From Lachnospiraceae bacterium (lineage in GTDB: Bacteria > Bacillota_A > Clostridia > Lachnospirales > Lachnospiraceae): DNA of 24,895 bases. Under the pieces are notes generated by a model that saw nothing but the letters and a program-made list of their open reading frames with translations, was not told the DNA's origin and did no database searches. How positions within the stretch are numbered: the stretch's first letter is position 1; every line of letters starts with the position of its first letter. Location of the stretch: the NCBI GenBank assembly GCA_017620055.1, contig JAFZRD010000122.1, positions 1 through 24,895 on the forward strand, read 5' to 3'. Position numbers and translations under genes: made by a program. Positions 6,354-16,457 of this stretch are shown here, in pieces.

Positions 6354-7688
6354 ATGGACGAGGCTGCTCTCAAAAAACTTCCCCCGCATCACAAAGAATC
6401 CGAGCGAGGTGTCGTCGGAGGCATGATGCTTGACAGGGACGCGGCCATTATCGCGATGGGTGCACTTTCTTCGGATGATTTTTATCTCAAGGAGTGTGCT
6501 TACGTTTTTGATGCCGTCAAGTCCGTTGTAGATGAAGGCGCCACCGTAGATCCGACGACGGTCTCAAACAGGCTCATGGAGATGAACGCTCCGGCCGAGA
6601 TCGCATCCGGGGAATTTCTCCGGAACCTTTGCATGTGGGCATCCACGTCGGCTGTCATCGAACAGCACATAGATATCGTTAAGAAAAAATCACTCCTGCG
6701 CAAGATGATCAGACTCAGCCAGGATATCGAGAACAAATGCTATTCCGACTCCGGGGATGAGGACGACATACTTGAGGAAGCGGAGAGAAGGGTATTTGAG
6801 ATAACGAACAGCAAGTCGACCGCGGATTACGTTCCGATCAGACAGGTCGTTAAAAATGCGATTGAGAAGATAGGAAAAGCGGCCAAGACCGATGGTGTTG
6901 TAACGGGTGTCGCAACGGGATTCACGGATCTTGATTACAAAACGGCGGGACTGCAGCCTTCGGATCTTATACTTATCGCGGCAAGACCTTCTATGGGTAA
7001 AACAGCATTTGCACTCAACATCGCACAGTATATCTGCTTCAGGGAGAAAAAGGGAGTTGCGATCTTTTCTCTTGAGATGTCCAAGGAGCAGCTCGTCAAC
7101 CGTCTGCTCTCGCTCGAATCCCACGTTGATTCCAAATCTATCAGAAACGGAAACGTAACCCCGAAGGACTGGGAAGGGATAATCGAGGGCGCGAGCGTTA
7201 TCGGCGAATCCAAACTGATCATAGACGATACACCCGGCATCAGCATCGGGGAGCTCAGATCCAGGTGCCGCAAATACAAGGCCGAGAACAAGGATCTGGC
7301 AGTCGTGATAATAGATTATCTCCAGCTCATGTCCGGATCCAAGAGAGCGGACTCGAGGCAGCAGGAAATATCCGATATCTCAAGATCGTTAAAATCACTT
7401 GCCAGGGAACTCAACATCCCGGTTGTTGCACTGTCGCAGCTGTCACGTGCGGTGGAGAAGAGGGACGATCACAGACCGATGCTCTCCGACCTTCGTGAGT
7501 CCGGAGCGATAGAGCAGGATGCGGATGTCGTTATGTTCCTGTACAGGGATGATTATTACAACAAGGACACGGACAAGCCGGGGGTGGCGGAAGTGATAAT
7601 CGCCAAGCAGAGAAACGGCCCCATAGGTACAACTGAACTCGTCTGGTTGTCGGATCTGACAAAGTTTGCCAACATGGCAAAGAGCTGA
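6354..7688 (+). CDS. dnaB: Replicative DNA helicase DnaB
   Basis: A 444-residue hexameric helicase that unwinds DNA ahead of the replisome. The N-terminal DnaB domain starts with LPPHHKESERGVVGGMMLD, and the RecA-like ATPase carries Walker A ARPSMGKT (residues 210-217), the DDTPGISIGELR segment, Walker B VVIIDYLQLM and the SQLSRAVEKR and LRESGAIEQDADVVMFLYR motifs. No intein is present, which matters because DnaB is a frequent intein host. The start lies two bases after the rplI stop, with GAGGAG as ribosome binding site. Confidence 0.98.
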   Translation: MDEAALKKLPPHHKESERGVVGGMMLDRDAAIIAMGALSSDDFYLKECAYVFDAVKSVVDEGATVDPTTVSNRLMEMNAPAEIASGEFLRNLCMWASTSAVIEQHIDIVKKKSLLRKMIRLSQDIENKCYSDSGDEDDILEEAERRVFEITNSKSTADYVPIRQVVKNAIEKIGKAAKTDGVVTGVATGFTDLDYKTAGLQPSDLILIAARPSMGKTAFALNIAQYICFREKKGVAIFSLEMSKEQLVNRLLSLESHVDSKSIRNGNVTPKDWEGIIEGASVIGESKLIIDDTPGISIGELRSRCRKYKAENKDLAVVIIDYLQLMSGSKRADSRQQEISDISRSLKSLARELNIPVVALSQLSRAVEKRDDHRPMLSDLRESGAIEQDADVVMFLYRDDYYNKDTDKPGVAEVIIAKQRNGPIGTTELVWLSDLTKFANMAKS

Positions 7689-7703
7689 TGTAAGGAGATT
7701 TGC

Positions 7704-8198
7704 ATGGACAAGCCGGTTTTGTATCGCAAGCGTATCATTCCCGAGGAGATAATACTGCTCGACAAGGATGAGATACTGTATCAGGACGAAGAACATATCG
7801 TGACAAAATGGAACACGATCAGGCCCAAGAAGATACTTCATCACGGATGTTCATGTTACTTCCTGAAAGAGGGATACAAAGTCAGCAAGTTCTACCGGGA
7901 GGACGGATCGCTCCTCTACTGGTACTGCGACATTATAAACTACAAATATGACAGCAACGCGAATTCATACGTGTTCACCGACCTTCTCGCCGATGTTATC
8001 ATACATCCCGACGGAAAGGTCGAGGTCGTGGATGTCGGAGAGATCGCGGATGCGCTCACGGAAGGGACTCTTACGATCGAGGAGATGATTCCCGCACTGA
8101 GGAGTCTTGATGCTCTCCTTACGATCATCAATTCGGGAGGGTTTCCGAAGATACAGGATATGATAAACAGGATCGAGGAAGGCGGCGGCCGGACCTGA
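7704..8198 (+). CDS. DUF402 family protein (possible nucleoside di-/triphosphatase)
   Basis: A 164-residue protein with DUF402 features: YREDGSLLYWYCDI near residues 59-72 and the acidic segment YVFTDLLADVIIHPDGKVEVVD. Characterised DUF402 members such as NtdP hydrolyse nucleoside tri- and diphosphates; the specific substrate here cannot be read. A Leu/Ile-rich C-terminal helix follows. ATG 7704 follows AAGGAG (7692-7697). The stop overlaps the next start by one base (TGATG), so it is coupled to the threonylcarbamoyl-AMP synthase gene. Confidence 0.8.
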   Translation: MDKPVLYRKRIIPEEIILLDKDEILYQDEEHIVTKWNTIRPKKILHHGCSCYFLKEGYKVSKFYREDGSLLYWYCDIINYKYDSNANSYVFTDLLADVIIHPDGKVEVVDVGEIADALTEGTLTIEEMIPALRSLDALLTIINSGGFPKIQDMINRIEEGGGRT

Positions 8199-9250
8199 TG
8201 AAGACGATATATGAGAAGGTCGATCCGGCCGATATCGATATGTCGGTCATTGAAAGAGCCGGCAGGATAGTCAGGGACGGCGGAGTTGTCGCATTTCCGA
8301 CCGAGACGGTATACGGACTCGGAGCGGATGCATTAAGCGGCGCCTCTTCGAAGAAAATATACGAGGCAAAGGGAAGACCTTCGGATAATCCACTGATCAT
8401 CCATATAGCCGATCTTTCCGACCTTAACAGGATAGTAAAGACGGTTCCGCGGGAAGCGGTCGCACTTGCCGAAAAGTACTGGCCGGGCCCGCTCACGATG
8501 ATATTCGATAAAGCGCCGGAAGTTCCCAAAGAGACAACGGGGGGACTTGAAACGGTTGCCGTAAGGTTTCCTTCTCATCCTGTTGCCAAAGCATTCATAA
8601 GGGCGGCGGGAGGATATGTGGCAGCGCCTTCGGCAAATCTGTCGGGAAGACCTTCACCGACTACCGGAAGACATGTCATGGAAGACATGGACGGAAGGAT
8701 AGATATAGTGATCGATTCCGGGCCGTGCGATATCGGACTGGAATCAACGATCATCGACATGACTTCGGATGTACCGATGATGCTGCGCCCCGGATACGTT
8801 AACGAAGAGATGCTCCGGGAGGTTATCGGTGATTTAGAAAAAGATCCGGCCGTGTTCGGTAATGCCGATGAGAATATACTTCCGAAAGCGCCCGGAATGA
8901 AGTACCGTCACTATGCACCCAAAGGCGTGCTCACGATCGTGTCGGGAGATAACGATAAAGTCATCCGCTATATAAGGGACAGGATAGAGAAGAGAAAAGA
9001 AGGCGTTCGCGTCGGAGTCATCGCATGCTCCTCCGATGTACGTCATTTCGGATCGGCTGACTTTGTGGCGGATGCAGGAAGCAGGGGTAACGAGATCGAG
9101 ATCGCATCGAGACTCTTTGACATACTGAGGCGTTGCGATGAGGAGAATATCGATGAGATCTACTCGGAGGAATTCGATACTCCGCAGCTCGGGCTTGCGA
9201 TAATGAACAGACTGATCAAAGCTGCCGGTCACAGCATAATAAAGGTTTAG
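8198..9250 (+). CDS. ywlC: L-threonylcarbamoyladenylate synthase (Sua5/YwlC type)
   Basis: A 350-residue enzyme that makes threonylcarbamoyl-AMP from threonine, bicarbonate and ATP, the first step of t6A formation at position 37 of ANN-decoding tRNAs. The YrdC domain fills about residues 10-205 (GGVVAFPTETVYGLGADA, KGRPSDNPLIIHI, WPGPLT, PSANLSGRPSPT, the ST-rich LESTIID). The extra Sua5 domain (about 225-350), joined by the linker KAPGMKYRHYAPKG, makes it the long Sua5/YwlC form and not the short TsaC. The start overlaps the DUF402 gene stop. It precedes rpiB and upp as in many clostridia. Confidence 0.95.
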   Translation: MKTIYEKVDPADIDMSVIERAGRIVRDGGVVAFPTETVYGLGADALSGASSKKIYEAKGRPSDNPLIIHIADLSDLNRIVKTVPREAVALAEKYWPGPLTMIFDKAPEVPKETTGGLETVAVRFPSHPVAKAFIRAAGGYVAAPSANLSGRPSPTTGRHVMEDMDGRIDIVIDSGPCDIGLESTIIDMTSDVPMMLRPGYVNEEMLREVIGDLEKDPAVFGNADENILPKAPGMKYRHYAPKGVLTIVSGDNDKVIRYIRDRIEKRKEGVRVGVIACSSDVRHFGSADFVADAGSRGNEIEIASRLFDILRRCDEENIDEIYSEEFDTPQLGLAIMNRLIKAAGHSIIKV

Positions 9251-9266
9251 ACAGGAGATACATACG

Positions 9267-9698
9267 ATGAAAGTAGCCATTGGTGCCGATCACGGAGCCT
9301 TCGACAGAAAGGCGGAGGTGATCGAACATTTGAGATCCGAAGGACATGAGGTAAAGGACTTCGGAACATTTACTCCCGACAGTTGCGATTATCCGGCGAT
9401 CGGACGAAGCGTTGCCGAGGCAGTCGTTTCGGGAGAGTGTGACAGAGGTATAGTCATGTGCACGACGGGTATAGGGATATCCATCGTGGCAAACAAGGTA
9501 AAGGGGATCAGATGTGCGCTCTGCTCCGATGTCACGAGCGCAAAGCTCACAAGGATGCATAACGATGCAAACATGCTCTCGATGGGCGCGGGGATAATCG
9601 GCCCCAATCTTACAATGGATATAGTTGACATGTTCATGAACACAGAGTTTTCCAACGAAGAGAAACATGTCAGGAGAATATCACAGATAGAAGAATAA
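9267..9698 (+). CDS. rpiB: Ribose-5-phosphate isomerase B
   Basis: A 143-residue RpiB/LacAB-family sugar-phosphate isomerase interconverting ribose 5-phosphate and ribulose 5-phosphate (pentose phosphate pathway; supplies ribose for PRPP used by the next gene). The N-terminus MKVAIGADHGAFD is diagnostic; Cys65 lies in MCTTGIGIS, where most members read CGTGIG, a mild Gly-to-Thr change. Arg/His-rich phosphate-binding residues are seen in HNDANMLSMG. ATG 9267 follows AGGAGA. Close spacing to the previous gene (16 bases) and the next (18 bases) suggests one operon. Confidence 0.95.
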   Translation: MKVAIGADHGAFDRKAEVIEHLRSEGHEVKDFGTFTPDSCDYPAIGRSVAEAVVSGECDRGIVMCTTGIGISIVANKVKGIRCALCSDVTSAKLTRMHNDANMLSMGAGIIGPNLTMDIVDMFMNTEFSNEEKHVRRISQIEE

Positions 9699-9716
9699 TC
9701 ATTTGGAGGGTTTACA

Positions 9717-10364
9717 ATGAAACAGTATCCGGGAATCGACAACATCTACGTTATGGATCATCCGCTCATTCAGCATAAGATCGGGTATATCCGCAGAAAA
9801 GAAACGGGGACAAAGGATTTTCGCCAGACGATCGGTGAGATAGCGATGCTGATCTGCTACGAGGCAACGAGGAATCTCGAACTTGCCGACGTGAACATAG
9901 AGACGCCTATCTGCCCGACGGTTGCTAAAGAACTGAAGGGCAAGAAGATGGCGATCGTTCCGATCCTTCGTGCGGGGCTCGGAATGGTTGACGGCATGCT
10001 TTCGCTCATACCGGTCGCTAAGGTCGGGCATATCGGACTGTACCGTGATCCGGCAACTCTGAAGCCGGTGGAATACTACTGCAAGCTTCCCGAGGACTGT
10101 GCGAACAGGGAAGTGTTCGTTGTGGATCCGATGCTCGCAACCGGAGGATCTTCGTGTGCGGCCATTACGATGCTCAAGGAAAAAGGTTGCAAGAACATTC
10201 ACTTCATGTGCATAATCGGTGCTCCCGAAGGTGTCAAGGCGATGCATGACGAGCATCCCGATGTTGACGTTTATATCGGTGCGCTTGACGAGAAGCTCAA
10301 CGATCACGGTTATATAGTTCCGGGACTCGGAGATGCCGGGGACAGGATATTCGGTACAAAGTGA
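9717..10364 (+). CDS. upp: Uracil phosphoribosyltransferase
   Basis: A 215-residue salvage enzyme converting uracil and PRPP to UMP. The PRPP-binding loop [12 protein letters not shown] (DPMLATGGS at residues 137-145) and the C-terminal uracil-binding region [16 protein letters not shown] are clear. The [13 protein letters not shown] segment is typical. The Shine-Dalgarno is GGAGGG. The stop codon TGA overlaps the start of the dCMP deaminase gene (TGATG), so the two pyrimidine genes are translationally coupled. Confidence 0.98.
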   Translation: MKQYPGIDNIYVMDHPLIQHKIGYIRRKETGTKDFRQTIGEIAMLICYEATRNLELADVNIETPICPTVAKELKGKKMAIVPILRAGLGMVDGMLSLIPVAKVGHIGLYRDPATLKPVEYYCKLPEDCANREVFVVDPMLATGGSSCAAITMLKEKGCKNIHFMCIIGAPEGVKAMHDEHPDVDVYIGALDEKLNDHGYIVPGLGDAGDRIFGTK

Positions 10365-10849
10365 TGAGCGATAAGAGACAGGATTACATTTCTTGGGATG
10401 AATACTTCATGGCCGTTGCCAAACTTGCGGGTATGAGATCGAAAGATCCGAACACGCAGGTAGGTGCGTGCATAGTCAGTGAAGATAACAAGATTCTTTC
10501 CATGGGTTATAACGGATTCCCCAGAGGATGTTCGGATGACGAGTTTCCATGGGCGAGGGAAGGCGAGACGCTTGAGACCAAGTATGTATATACGGTTCAC
10601 AGTGAGCTGAACGCCATACTCAATTACAGGGGAGGAAGCCTTGAAGGAGCGAAGCTGTATGTTTCACTTTTCCCGTGCAACGAATGCACCAAGGCGATAA
10701 TACAGAGCGGTATCAAAACAGTGATATACGACTGTGACAAATACGCGGGTACCGATCCCGTCATTGCATCCAAGAAGATGCTCGATGCCGCGGGGGTCAA
10801 ATACAGGAAATACGAACCGACAAACAGGGAGCTGATCATCACGGTTTAG
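10364..10849 (+). CDS. comEB: Deoxycytidylate (dCMP) deaminase
   Basis: A 161-residue zinc deaminase converting dCMP to dUMP, the precursor of dTMP. Zinc and catalytic residues are seen: H79 and E81 in VHSELNAIL, and PCNEC with C105 and C108. The N-terminal RSKDPNTQVGACIV is family-typical. I chose ATG 10364, which overlaps the upp stop; a GTG lies one codon earlier (10361) but adds nothing. Together with upp it forms a pyrimidine salvage pair. ComEB is the B. subtilis name; no competence role is implied. Confidence 0.95.
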   Translation: MSDKRQDYISWDEYFMAVAKLAGMRSKDPNTQVGACIVSEDNKILSMGYNGFPRGCSDDEFPWAREGETLETKYVYTVHSELNAILNYRGGSLEGAKLYVSLFPCNECTKAIIQSGIKTVIYDCDKYAGTDPVIASKKMLDAAGVKYRKYEPTNRELIITV

Positions 10850-10852
10850 TTC

Positions 10853-12034
10853 ATGCAACACAGACGTGCTTTTACATACAACTTAATAGCGTATGTTCTG
10901 TGCACGGTCTGCGTCATCACCTGTGTCCTTTCGCATGCGCAGGTTAAGGTGGCGGCCTCCGTAGAGACCACTTCTCAGAAGATCAAGGATGCGGAGCAGC
11001 TCAAAAAAGCCACCGAAGAGATGAAAGAGGCCACCGAGCTTAAGAAGGAAGGCCTCAAGGATCAGAAGCAGGAACTTGAATCATACCTGACCGAACTCAA
11101 TAACAATCTTACCGAGATAACCGATAACATCAGCCGGATAGAGGAGCAGATAGCGGGTAAACAGGATGAGATCGCCGTGGCCCAGGCCGATCTGGAGGCT
11201 GCGCTCGGTGAGGAGAAGATTCAGTATGACCTCATGAAGAAAAGGATCAAGTTCATGTATGAGCGGGGCGACAAATCGTTGCTCACCACCTTTTTTTCAT
11301 CAAGGAGTTATGCGGATTTTCTGAACAAGGCCGATTACATCGACAGGATCGAGGACTACGACAAGAAGATGTATGATAACCTGATCCAGATCCGCAGGGA
11401 TATAGAGGACAGGGAGAGCAATCTCAGAAGCGAGGAGGAACAACTCCAGAGCCTGAAGAAACAGGCGCAGACGGAAGAGATGAAGGTGAACAACCTCGTT
11501 ACTTCCACGAACGGGTCGATCGCACAGACGGACGGGCAGATATCCGCGGCCGAGCTTGAGACGGCGGCATATGAGGCCGAGCTTAAGGCACAGGAGGAAA
11601 ACCTGGCGGCACTCAAGAAGCAGCTCGCCGAAGAACAGGCAATGATAGCCAAGGCTGCCAAGATGGCCTGGAGAGATATTTCCGAAATACAGTTCCAGGA
11701 GGGAGACAGGGATCTTCTTGCCTGCCTGATATACTGTGAAGCCGGTAACCAGCCTTATACGGGACAGGTTGCCGTAGGGGCGGTCGTTATCAACCGTGTG
11801 CGCTCTGCCGCGTTTCCCAATACGGTGTCCGGAGTCATCTATGCGCCGCGTCAGTTTACTCCCGCGGGAAGCGGACGACTTGCAACAAGGCTCGCACTCG
11901 GGGCTCCGTCGGATTGCTATCAGGCGGCGGATGAGGCCATGAGAGGCGCAACCCCCGTAGGTAACTGTCTGTATTTCAGGACGGTGATCCCGGAGATCAA
12001 CGGAACCATAATCGGAGGCCATGTTTTTTACTGA
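10853..12034 (+). CDS. Secreted cell wall hydrolase: coiled coil plus SleB-type domain
   Basis: A 393-residue exported protein. The N-terminus has a signal-peptide-like helix (about residues 10-30), then a long Glu/Lys/Gln-rich coiled coil (about 38-270) of the kind seen in PcsB/CwlO-type proteins. The C-terminal domain (about 287-393) matches the SleB/CwlJ hydrolase family: LACLIYCEAGNQPYTGQ with likely catalytic Glu296, VGAVVINRVRS, and a GGHVFY end. It probably cleaves peptidoglycan, with the coil restraining or recruiting the domain. Whether its role is spore germination or vegetative growth cannot be told. It starts three bases after the dCMP deaminase stop without a clear Shine-Dalgarno, which suggests translational coupling. 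Confidence 0.87.
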   Translation: MQHRRAFTYNLIAYVLCTVCVITCVLSHAQVKVAASVETTSQKIKDAEQLKKATEEMKEATELKKEGLKDQKQELESYLTELNNNLTEITDNISRIEEQIAGKQDEIAVAQADLEAALGEEKIQYDLMKKRIKFMYERGDKSLLTTFFSSRSYADFLNKADYIDRIEDYDKKMYDNLIQIRRDIEDRESNLRSEEEQLQSLKKQAQTEEMKVNNLVTSTNGSIAQTDGQISAAELETAAYEAELKAQEENLAALKKQLAEEQAMIAKAAKMAWRDISEIQFQEGDRDLLACLIYCEAGNQPYTGQVAVGAVVINRVRSAAFPNTVSGVIYAPRQFTPAGSGRLATRLALGAPSDCYQAADEAMRGATPVGNCLYFRTVIPEINGTIIGGHVFY

Positions 12035-12049
12035 TATATAGGCAATCTA

Positions 12050-12078
12050 TGGACTTTTGGCAGTTTCGCGGGTATAAT
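12050..12078 (+). promoter_or_regulatory. Predicted promoter of the ATP synthase operon
   Basis: TGGACT (12050-12055), a 17-base spacer, TATAAT (12073-12078): 4/6 and 6/6 matches. The expected start of transcription, near 12085, would fall inside the predicted first gene, which begins with TTG at 12081. Either the first gene starts later, or this box is not the true promoter. Confidence 0.45.
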
Positions 12079-12080
12079 AA

Positions 12081-12401
12081 TTGAAATATCAGAAAGAAGT
12101 ATTTAACAGTTTTGCGCTTGTCCTGCAGTTCGGGATCAATATGATCGTCCCGATACTGCTTTGCACGTTTGCCGGGATATTTCTTGACAGGCTGTTATCC
12201 ACTTCGTTCATTGTTGTGATCATGTTCTTTATCGGAGCCATGGCCGGCTTCAGGAACATCTTCGTGTTTGCAAGGAACATGAACAGGAAGACAACACACC
12301 TCGGGAGCGATGCGGATCAGAAGATCACGGGCGATCCCGATGAGGATTTTGGCGAGACGATGGACAGGGTATACAGGGAAAACATGGATGAACAGGATTA
12401 A
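12081..12401 (+). CDS. atpZ: AtpZ-type accessory protein of ATP synthase
   Basis: A 106-residue small membrane protein with two helices (about residues 11-32 and 38-60), of the F0F1-ATPase gene 1 (AtpZ/AtpI) family, recognised by QFGINMIVP, GIFLDRLL and FIGAMAGFRN. Such proteins are linked to c-ring assembly or divalent cation supply. The C-terminal tail is acidic. The start is uncertain: TTG 12081 keeps the conserved N-terminus but lacks a Shine-Dalgarno and lies at the predicted transcription start. The next in-frame ATG, 12141, would remove the first part of helix 1. It overlaps the next gene by 14 bases. Confidence 0.8.
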   Translation: MKYQKEVFNSFALVLQFGINMIVPILLCTFAGIFLDRLLSTSFIVVIMFFIGAMAGFRNIFVFARNMNRKTTHLGSDADQKITGDPDEDFGETMDRVYRENMDEQD

Positions 12402-12789
12402 GATCGTTCTCAAAGAAGATCATACCCTGCATGAAATGCTTCTTGGGATAGCGGCGGCAAACATTCTGCTAGCCATAGTGGCAGCACTGGTCCCGAACAG
12501 GCAGCAGGCTCTCATGGGAGTTCTCACAGGGACCGTTATCGCGGCTGTTTATGTCATTCATATGGCGGTAACAATGGATGACGCGATGAACCTTGACGAA
12601 AAGGGAGCTGTGGCGCAGGTCCGCAAGCAGATGATCATAAGATACCTGTTTGTGTTCGCCCTTGGCGGAGCGGTTTTATACTTTAAGATAGCACATCCGG
12701 TATTTCTGGTGCTCTCGATCATAACGATAAAGGCGGGTGCGTATCTGCAGCCGGTGATACATAAGATCCTGAAACGGGAGGAAAGATGA
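12388..12789 (+). CDS. atpI: ATP synthase subunit I
   Basis: A 133-residue protein with about four hydrophobic helices (about residues 16-36, 40-60, 84-104, 108-126), in the place of subunit I ahead of atpB. ATP synthase subunit I proteins help assemble the c-ring. I chose ATG 12388, which has AGGG upstream and follows the family start pattern; the longer frame from 12310 would only add Arg-rich residues read out of frame from the previous gene. It overlaps atpZ by 14 bases and is followed after one base by the atpB start. Confidence 0.82.
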   Translation: MNRIKIVLKEDHTLHEMLLGIAAANILLAIVAALVPNRQQALMGVLTGTVIAAVYVIHMAVTMDDAMNLDEKGAVAQVRKQMIIRYLFVFALGGAVLYFKIAHPVFLVLSIITIKAGAYLQPVIHKILKREER

Positions 12790-12790
12790 T

Positions 12791-13507
12791 TTGAACAGCA
12801 TTATACTGGCATCCGATGTCAATTTCATGATCAAAGGAATATTCTCTTATCAGATATTCGGACAGACCGTCTGGATAACAACGACTCACGTCAGTCTTCT
12901 GATAGTATTCCTGTTGTTCGTTGTATTTGCTCTTTGCGCACATCATGTGATCGTCAATGCGGATCCGTATGCAAAGCCCGGAACATTCCAGAACATAGTT
13001 GAACTCATGGTCGAGATGCTCGACAATATGATAACGGGATGCATGGGCAAGAGTGCGAAGCCGTTTCTCGGATATATATCAACATTGTTTGCGTTCATAC
13101 TCGTCAGTAATTTCTCGGGACTTCTGGGACTGCGCCCGCCCACAGCGGATTACGGTGTAACGTTCCCTCTCGGCCTGATCACTTTCGGTATGATTTTCTT
13201 CAACAAGATCAAGCATCAGGGAGTCGGAGGATTCCTAAAGGGACTGTGTGATCCGTGGCCCATATGGGCACCGATCAACATCATCGGTGATGTTGCGGTT
13301 CCGGTTTCCATTTCACTTCGTCTGTTTGCAAACATCCTGTCGGGTACCGTCATGATGGCTCTTGTATACGGACTCCTCAACAAGATAGCATGGGGCTGGC
13401 CGGGATTCCTGCATCTGTATTTCGACCTGTTCTCGGGTGCGATACAGACATACGTATTCTGTATGCTGACGATGACGTATGTTGCTGATGCGATTGGTGA
13501 AGGATAA
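12791..13507 (+). CDS. atpB: ATP synthase subunit a
   Basis: A 238-residue membrane subunit forming the ion half-channels against the c-ring. Five to six hydrophobic helices are seen; the key arginine segment reads SISLRLFANILSGTVM, and the C-terminal helix contains FSGAIQTYVFCMLTMTYVADA. The start is a TTG at 12791 with GGGAGG (12777-12782) nine bases before it; an internal ATG at 12827 lacks such a site. It lies one base after atpI. Confidence 0.94.
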   Translation: MNSIILASDVNFMIKGIFSYQIFGQTVWITTTHVSLLIVFLLFVVFALCAHHVIVNADPYAKPGTFQNIVELMVEMLDNMITGCMGKSAKPFLGYISTLFAFILVSNFSGLLGLRPPTADYGVTFPLGLITFGMIFFNKIKHQGVGGFLKGLCDPWPIWAPINIIGDVAVPVSISLRLFANILSGTVMMALVYGLLNKIAWGWPGFLHLYFDLFSGAIQTYVFCMLTMTYVADAIGEG

Positions 13508-13813
<306 letters not shown>

Positions 13814-13848
13814 TTATTGCGAAATGATGATCGAAAGGAGGCAAAACG

Positions 13849-14364
13849 ATGGAACGACTGTTTGACCTTGATTTTCAGCTGCTCCACGATGCGGTCATAA
13901 CAGCAGTTGCCGTTTTTGTTTTATTCCTTTTTCTGTCCTATATGCTCTTCAAACCTACGCGTGAGCTTTTGCGCAAGCGTCAGGAGAGGATCCAGACGGA
14001 TCTTGATACGGCTAAACAGGACAGGGATGAAGCGCTCTCATTAAAGAGCGAGTATGAAGCAAAGATGGCCGGTGCACAGAAAGATGCCGATGCGGTTCTT
14101 TCCGAGGCACGCAGCAAGGCAGTCAAGAACGAAGAGCAGATCATATCCCGTGCCAAGGACGAAGCAGCGACCATTATCAGGCAGGCTCATAACGAGGCGG
14201 AACTTGAGAAACAGAAAGCCGCCGATGAGATCAAGACGCAGATCATCGATGTTGCGTCTCTTATGGCAGGCAAAGTCGTTGCGGCGGGTATTGATACGAA
14301 CATTCAGGATTCCCTGATCGAAGAGACCCTGAAAGAAGTGGGTGAGAAAACATGGCAAAGCTAG
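13849..14364 (+). CDS. atpF: ATP synthase subunit b
   Basis: A 171-residue peripheral stalk subunit: one N-terminal transmembrane helix (about residues 14-34), then a long charged, Ala/Lys/Glu-rich helix (about 40-145) that dimerises, and a C-terminal region binding delta. ATG 13849 follows AAAGGAGG closely. The last 13 bases overlap atpH. Only one b gene is present, so the stalk is a homodimer. Confidence 0.96.
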   Translation: MERLFDLDFQLLHDAVITAVAVFVLFLFLSYMLFKPTRELLRKRQERIQTDLDTAKQDRDEALSLKSEYEAKMAGAQKDADAVLSEARSKAVKNEEQIISRAKDEAATIIRQAHNEAELEKQKAADEIKTQIIDVASLMAGKVVAAGIDTNIQDSLIEETLKEVGEKTWQS

Positions 14365-14906
14365 TTACCAAAACCTATGCGGACGCACTGTTTCAGCTTG
14401 CCGAAGAAGAAGGTAAGATCGATGAGATGTATTCGGAAGTCAGAGATCTTATCGGTATACTTGATGCCAATCCGGATCTCGCAAGGGTGATGAGTCATCC
14501 GAGCGTTGACAAGAACGAGAAGATCGCGACCATCAGGAACATCTTTACAAACAGGATATCCCCTGAGCTTTGCGGGCTGCTCAATCAGATAGTGGTCAAT
14601 AACCGCTATGAGGAGATTGACGGTATTCTCGCAAGCTTTATCACAAGTGTCAAGGAATACAAGAAGATCGGTGTGGCATATGTAACAACGCCTGCCGAAC
14701 TTTCCGATGCACAGAAGTCGCTTGTCGAGAAGAAACTGCTTGACACTACCGATTATGTGAAGATGGAGATGAACTATTCCGTTGATGAAAAGCTTATCGG
14801 CGGGATGAAGATCCGGATCGGGGATCGGATCGTTGACAGCAGTATTTCCACAAAGCTGAACGAGATGGCGAGGAGCCTTCGTCGTATTCAGCTTAGCACT
14901 ATATAA
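14352..14906 (+). CDS. atpH: ATP synthase subunit delta
   Basis: A 184-residue OSCP-type subunit joining the peripheral stalk to the top of the alpha/beta head. The N-terminal helical domain starts KTYADALFQLAEEEGK; the C-terminal signature is LIGGMKIRIGDRIVDSSIS. The start lies inside the end of atpF (13-base overlap), indicating coupled translation. Confidence 0.97.
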   Translation: MAKLVTKTYADALFQLAEEEGKIDEMYSEVRDLIGILDANPDLARVMSHPSVDKNEKIATIRNIFTNRISPELCGLLNQIVVNNRYEEIDGILASFITSVKEYKKIGVAYVTTPAELSDAQKSLVEKKLLDTTDYVKMEMNYSVDEKLIGGMKIRIGDRIVDSSISTKLNEMARSLRRIQLSTI

Positions 14907-14915
14907 GAAAGGTAA

Positions 14916-16439
<1,524 letters not shown>

Positions 16440-16457
16440 TAACGGAGGATGTAGATC

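Noticed and set aside
9699..10307. A 202-residue frame on the - strand.
   Set aside because: It is antisense to upp, which is unambiguous.
11300..12022. A 240-residue frame on the - strand.
   Set aside because: It is antisense to the wall hydrolase and shows only the mirror of its codon pattern.
12310..12387. A longer start for atpI.
   Set aside because: The added residues are Arg/Trp-rich and come from the out-of-frame end of atpZ; ATG 12388 fits the family and the overlap pattern.
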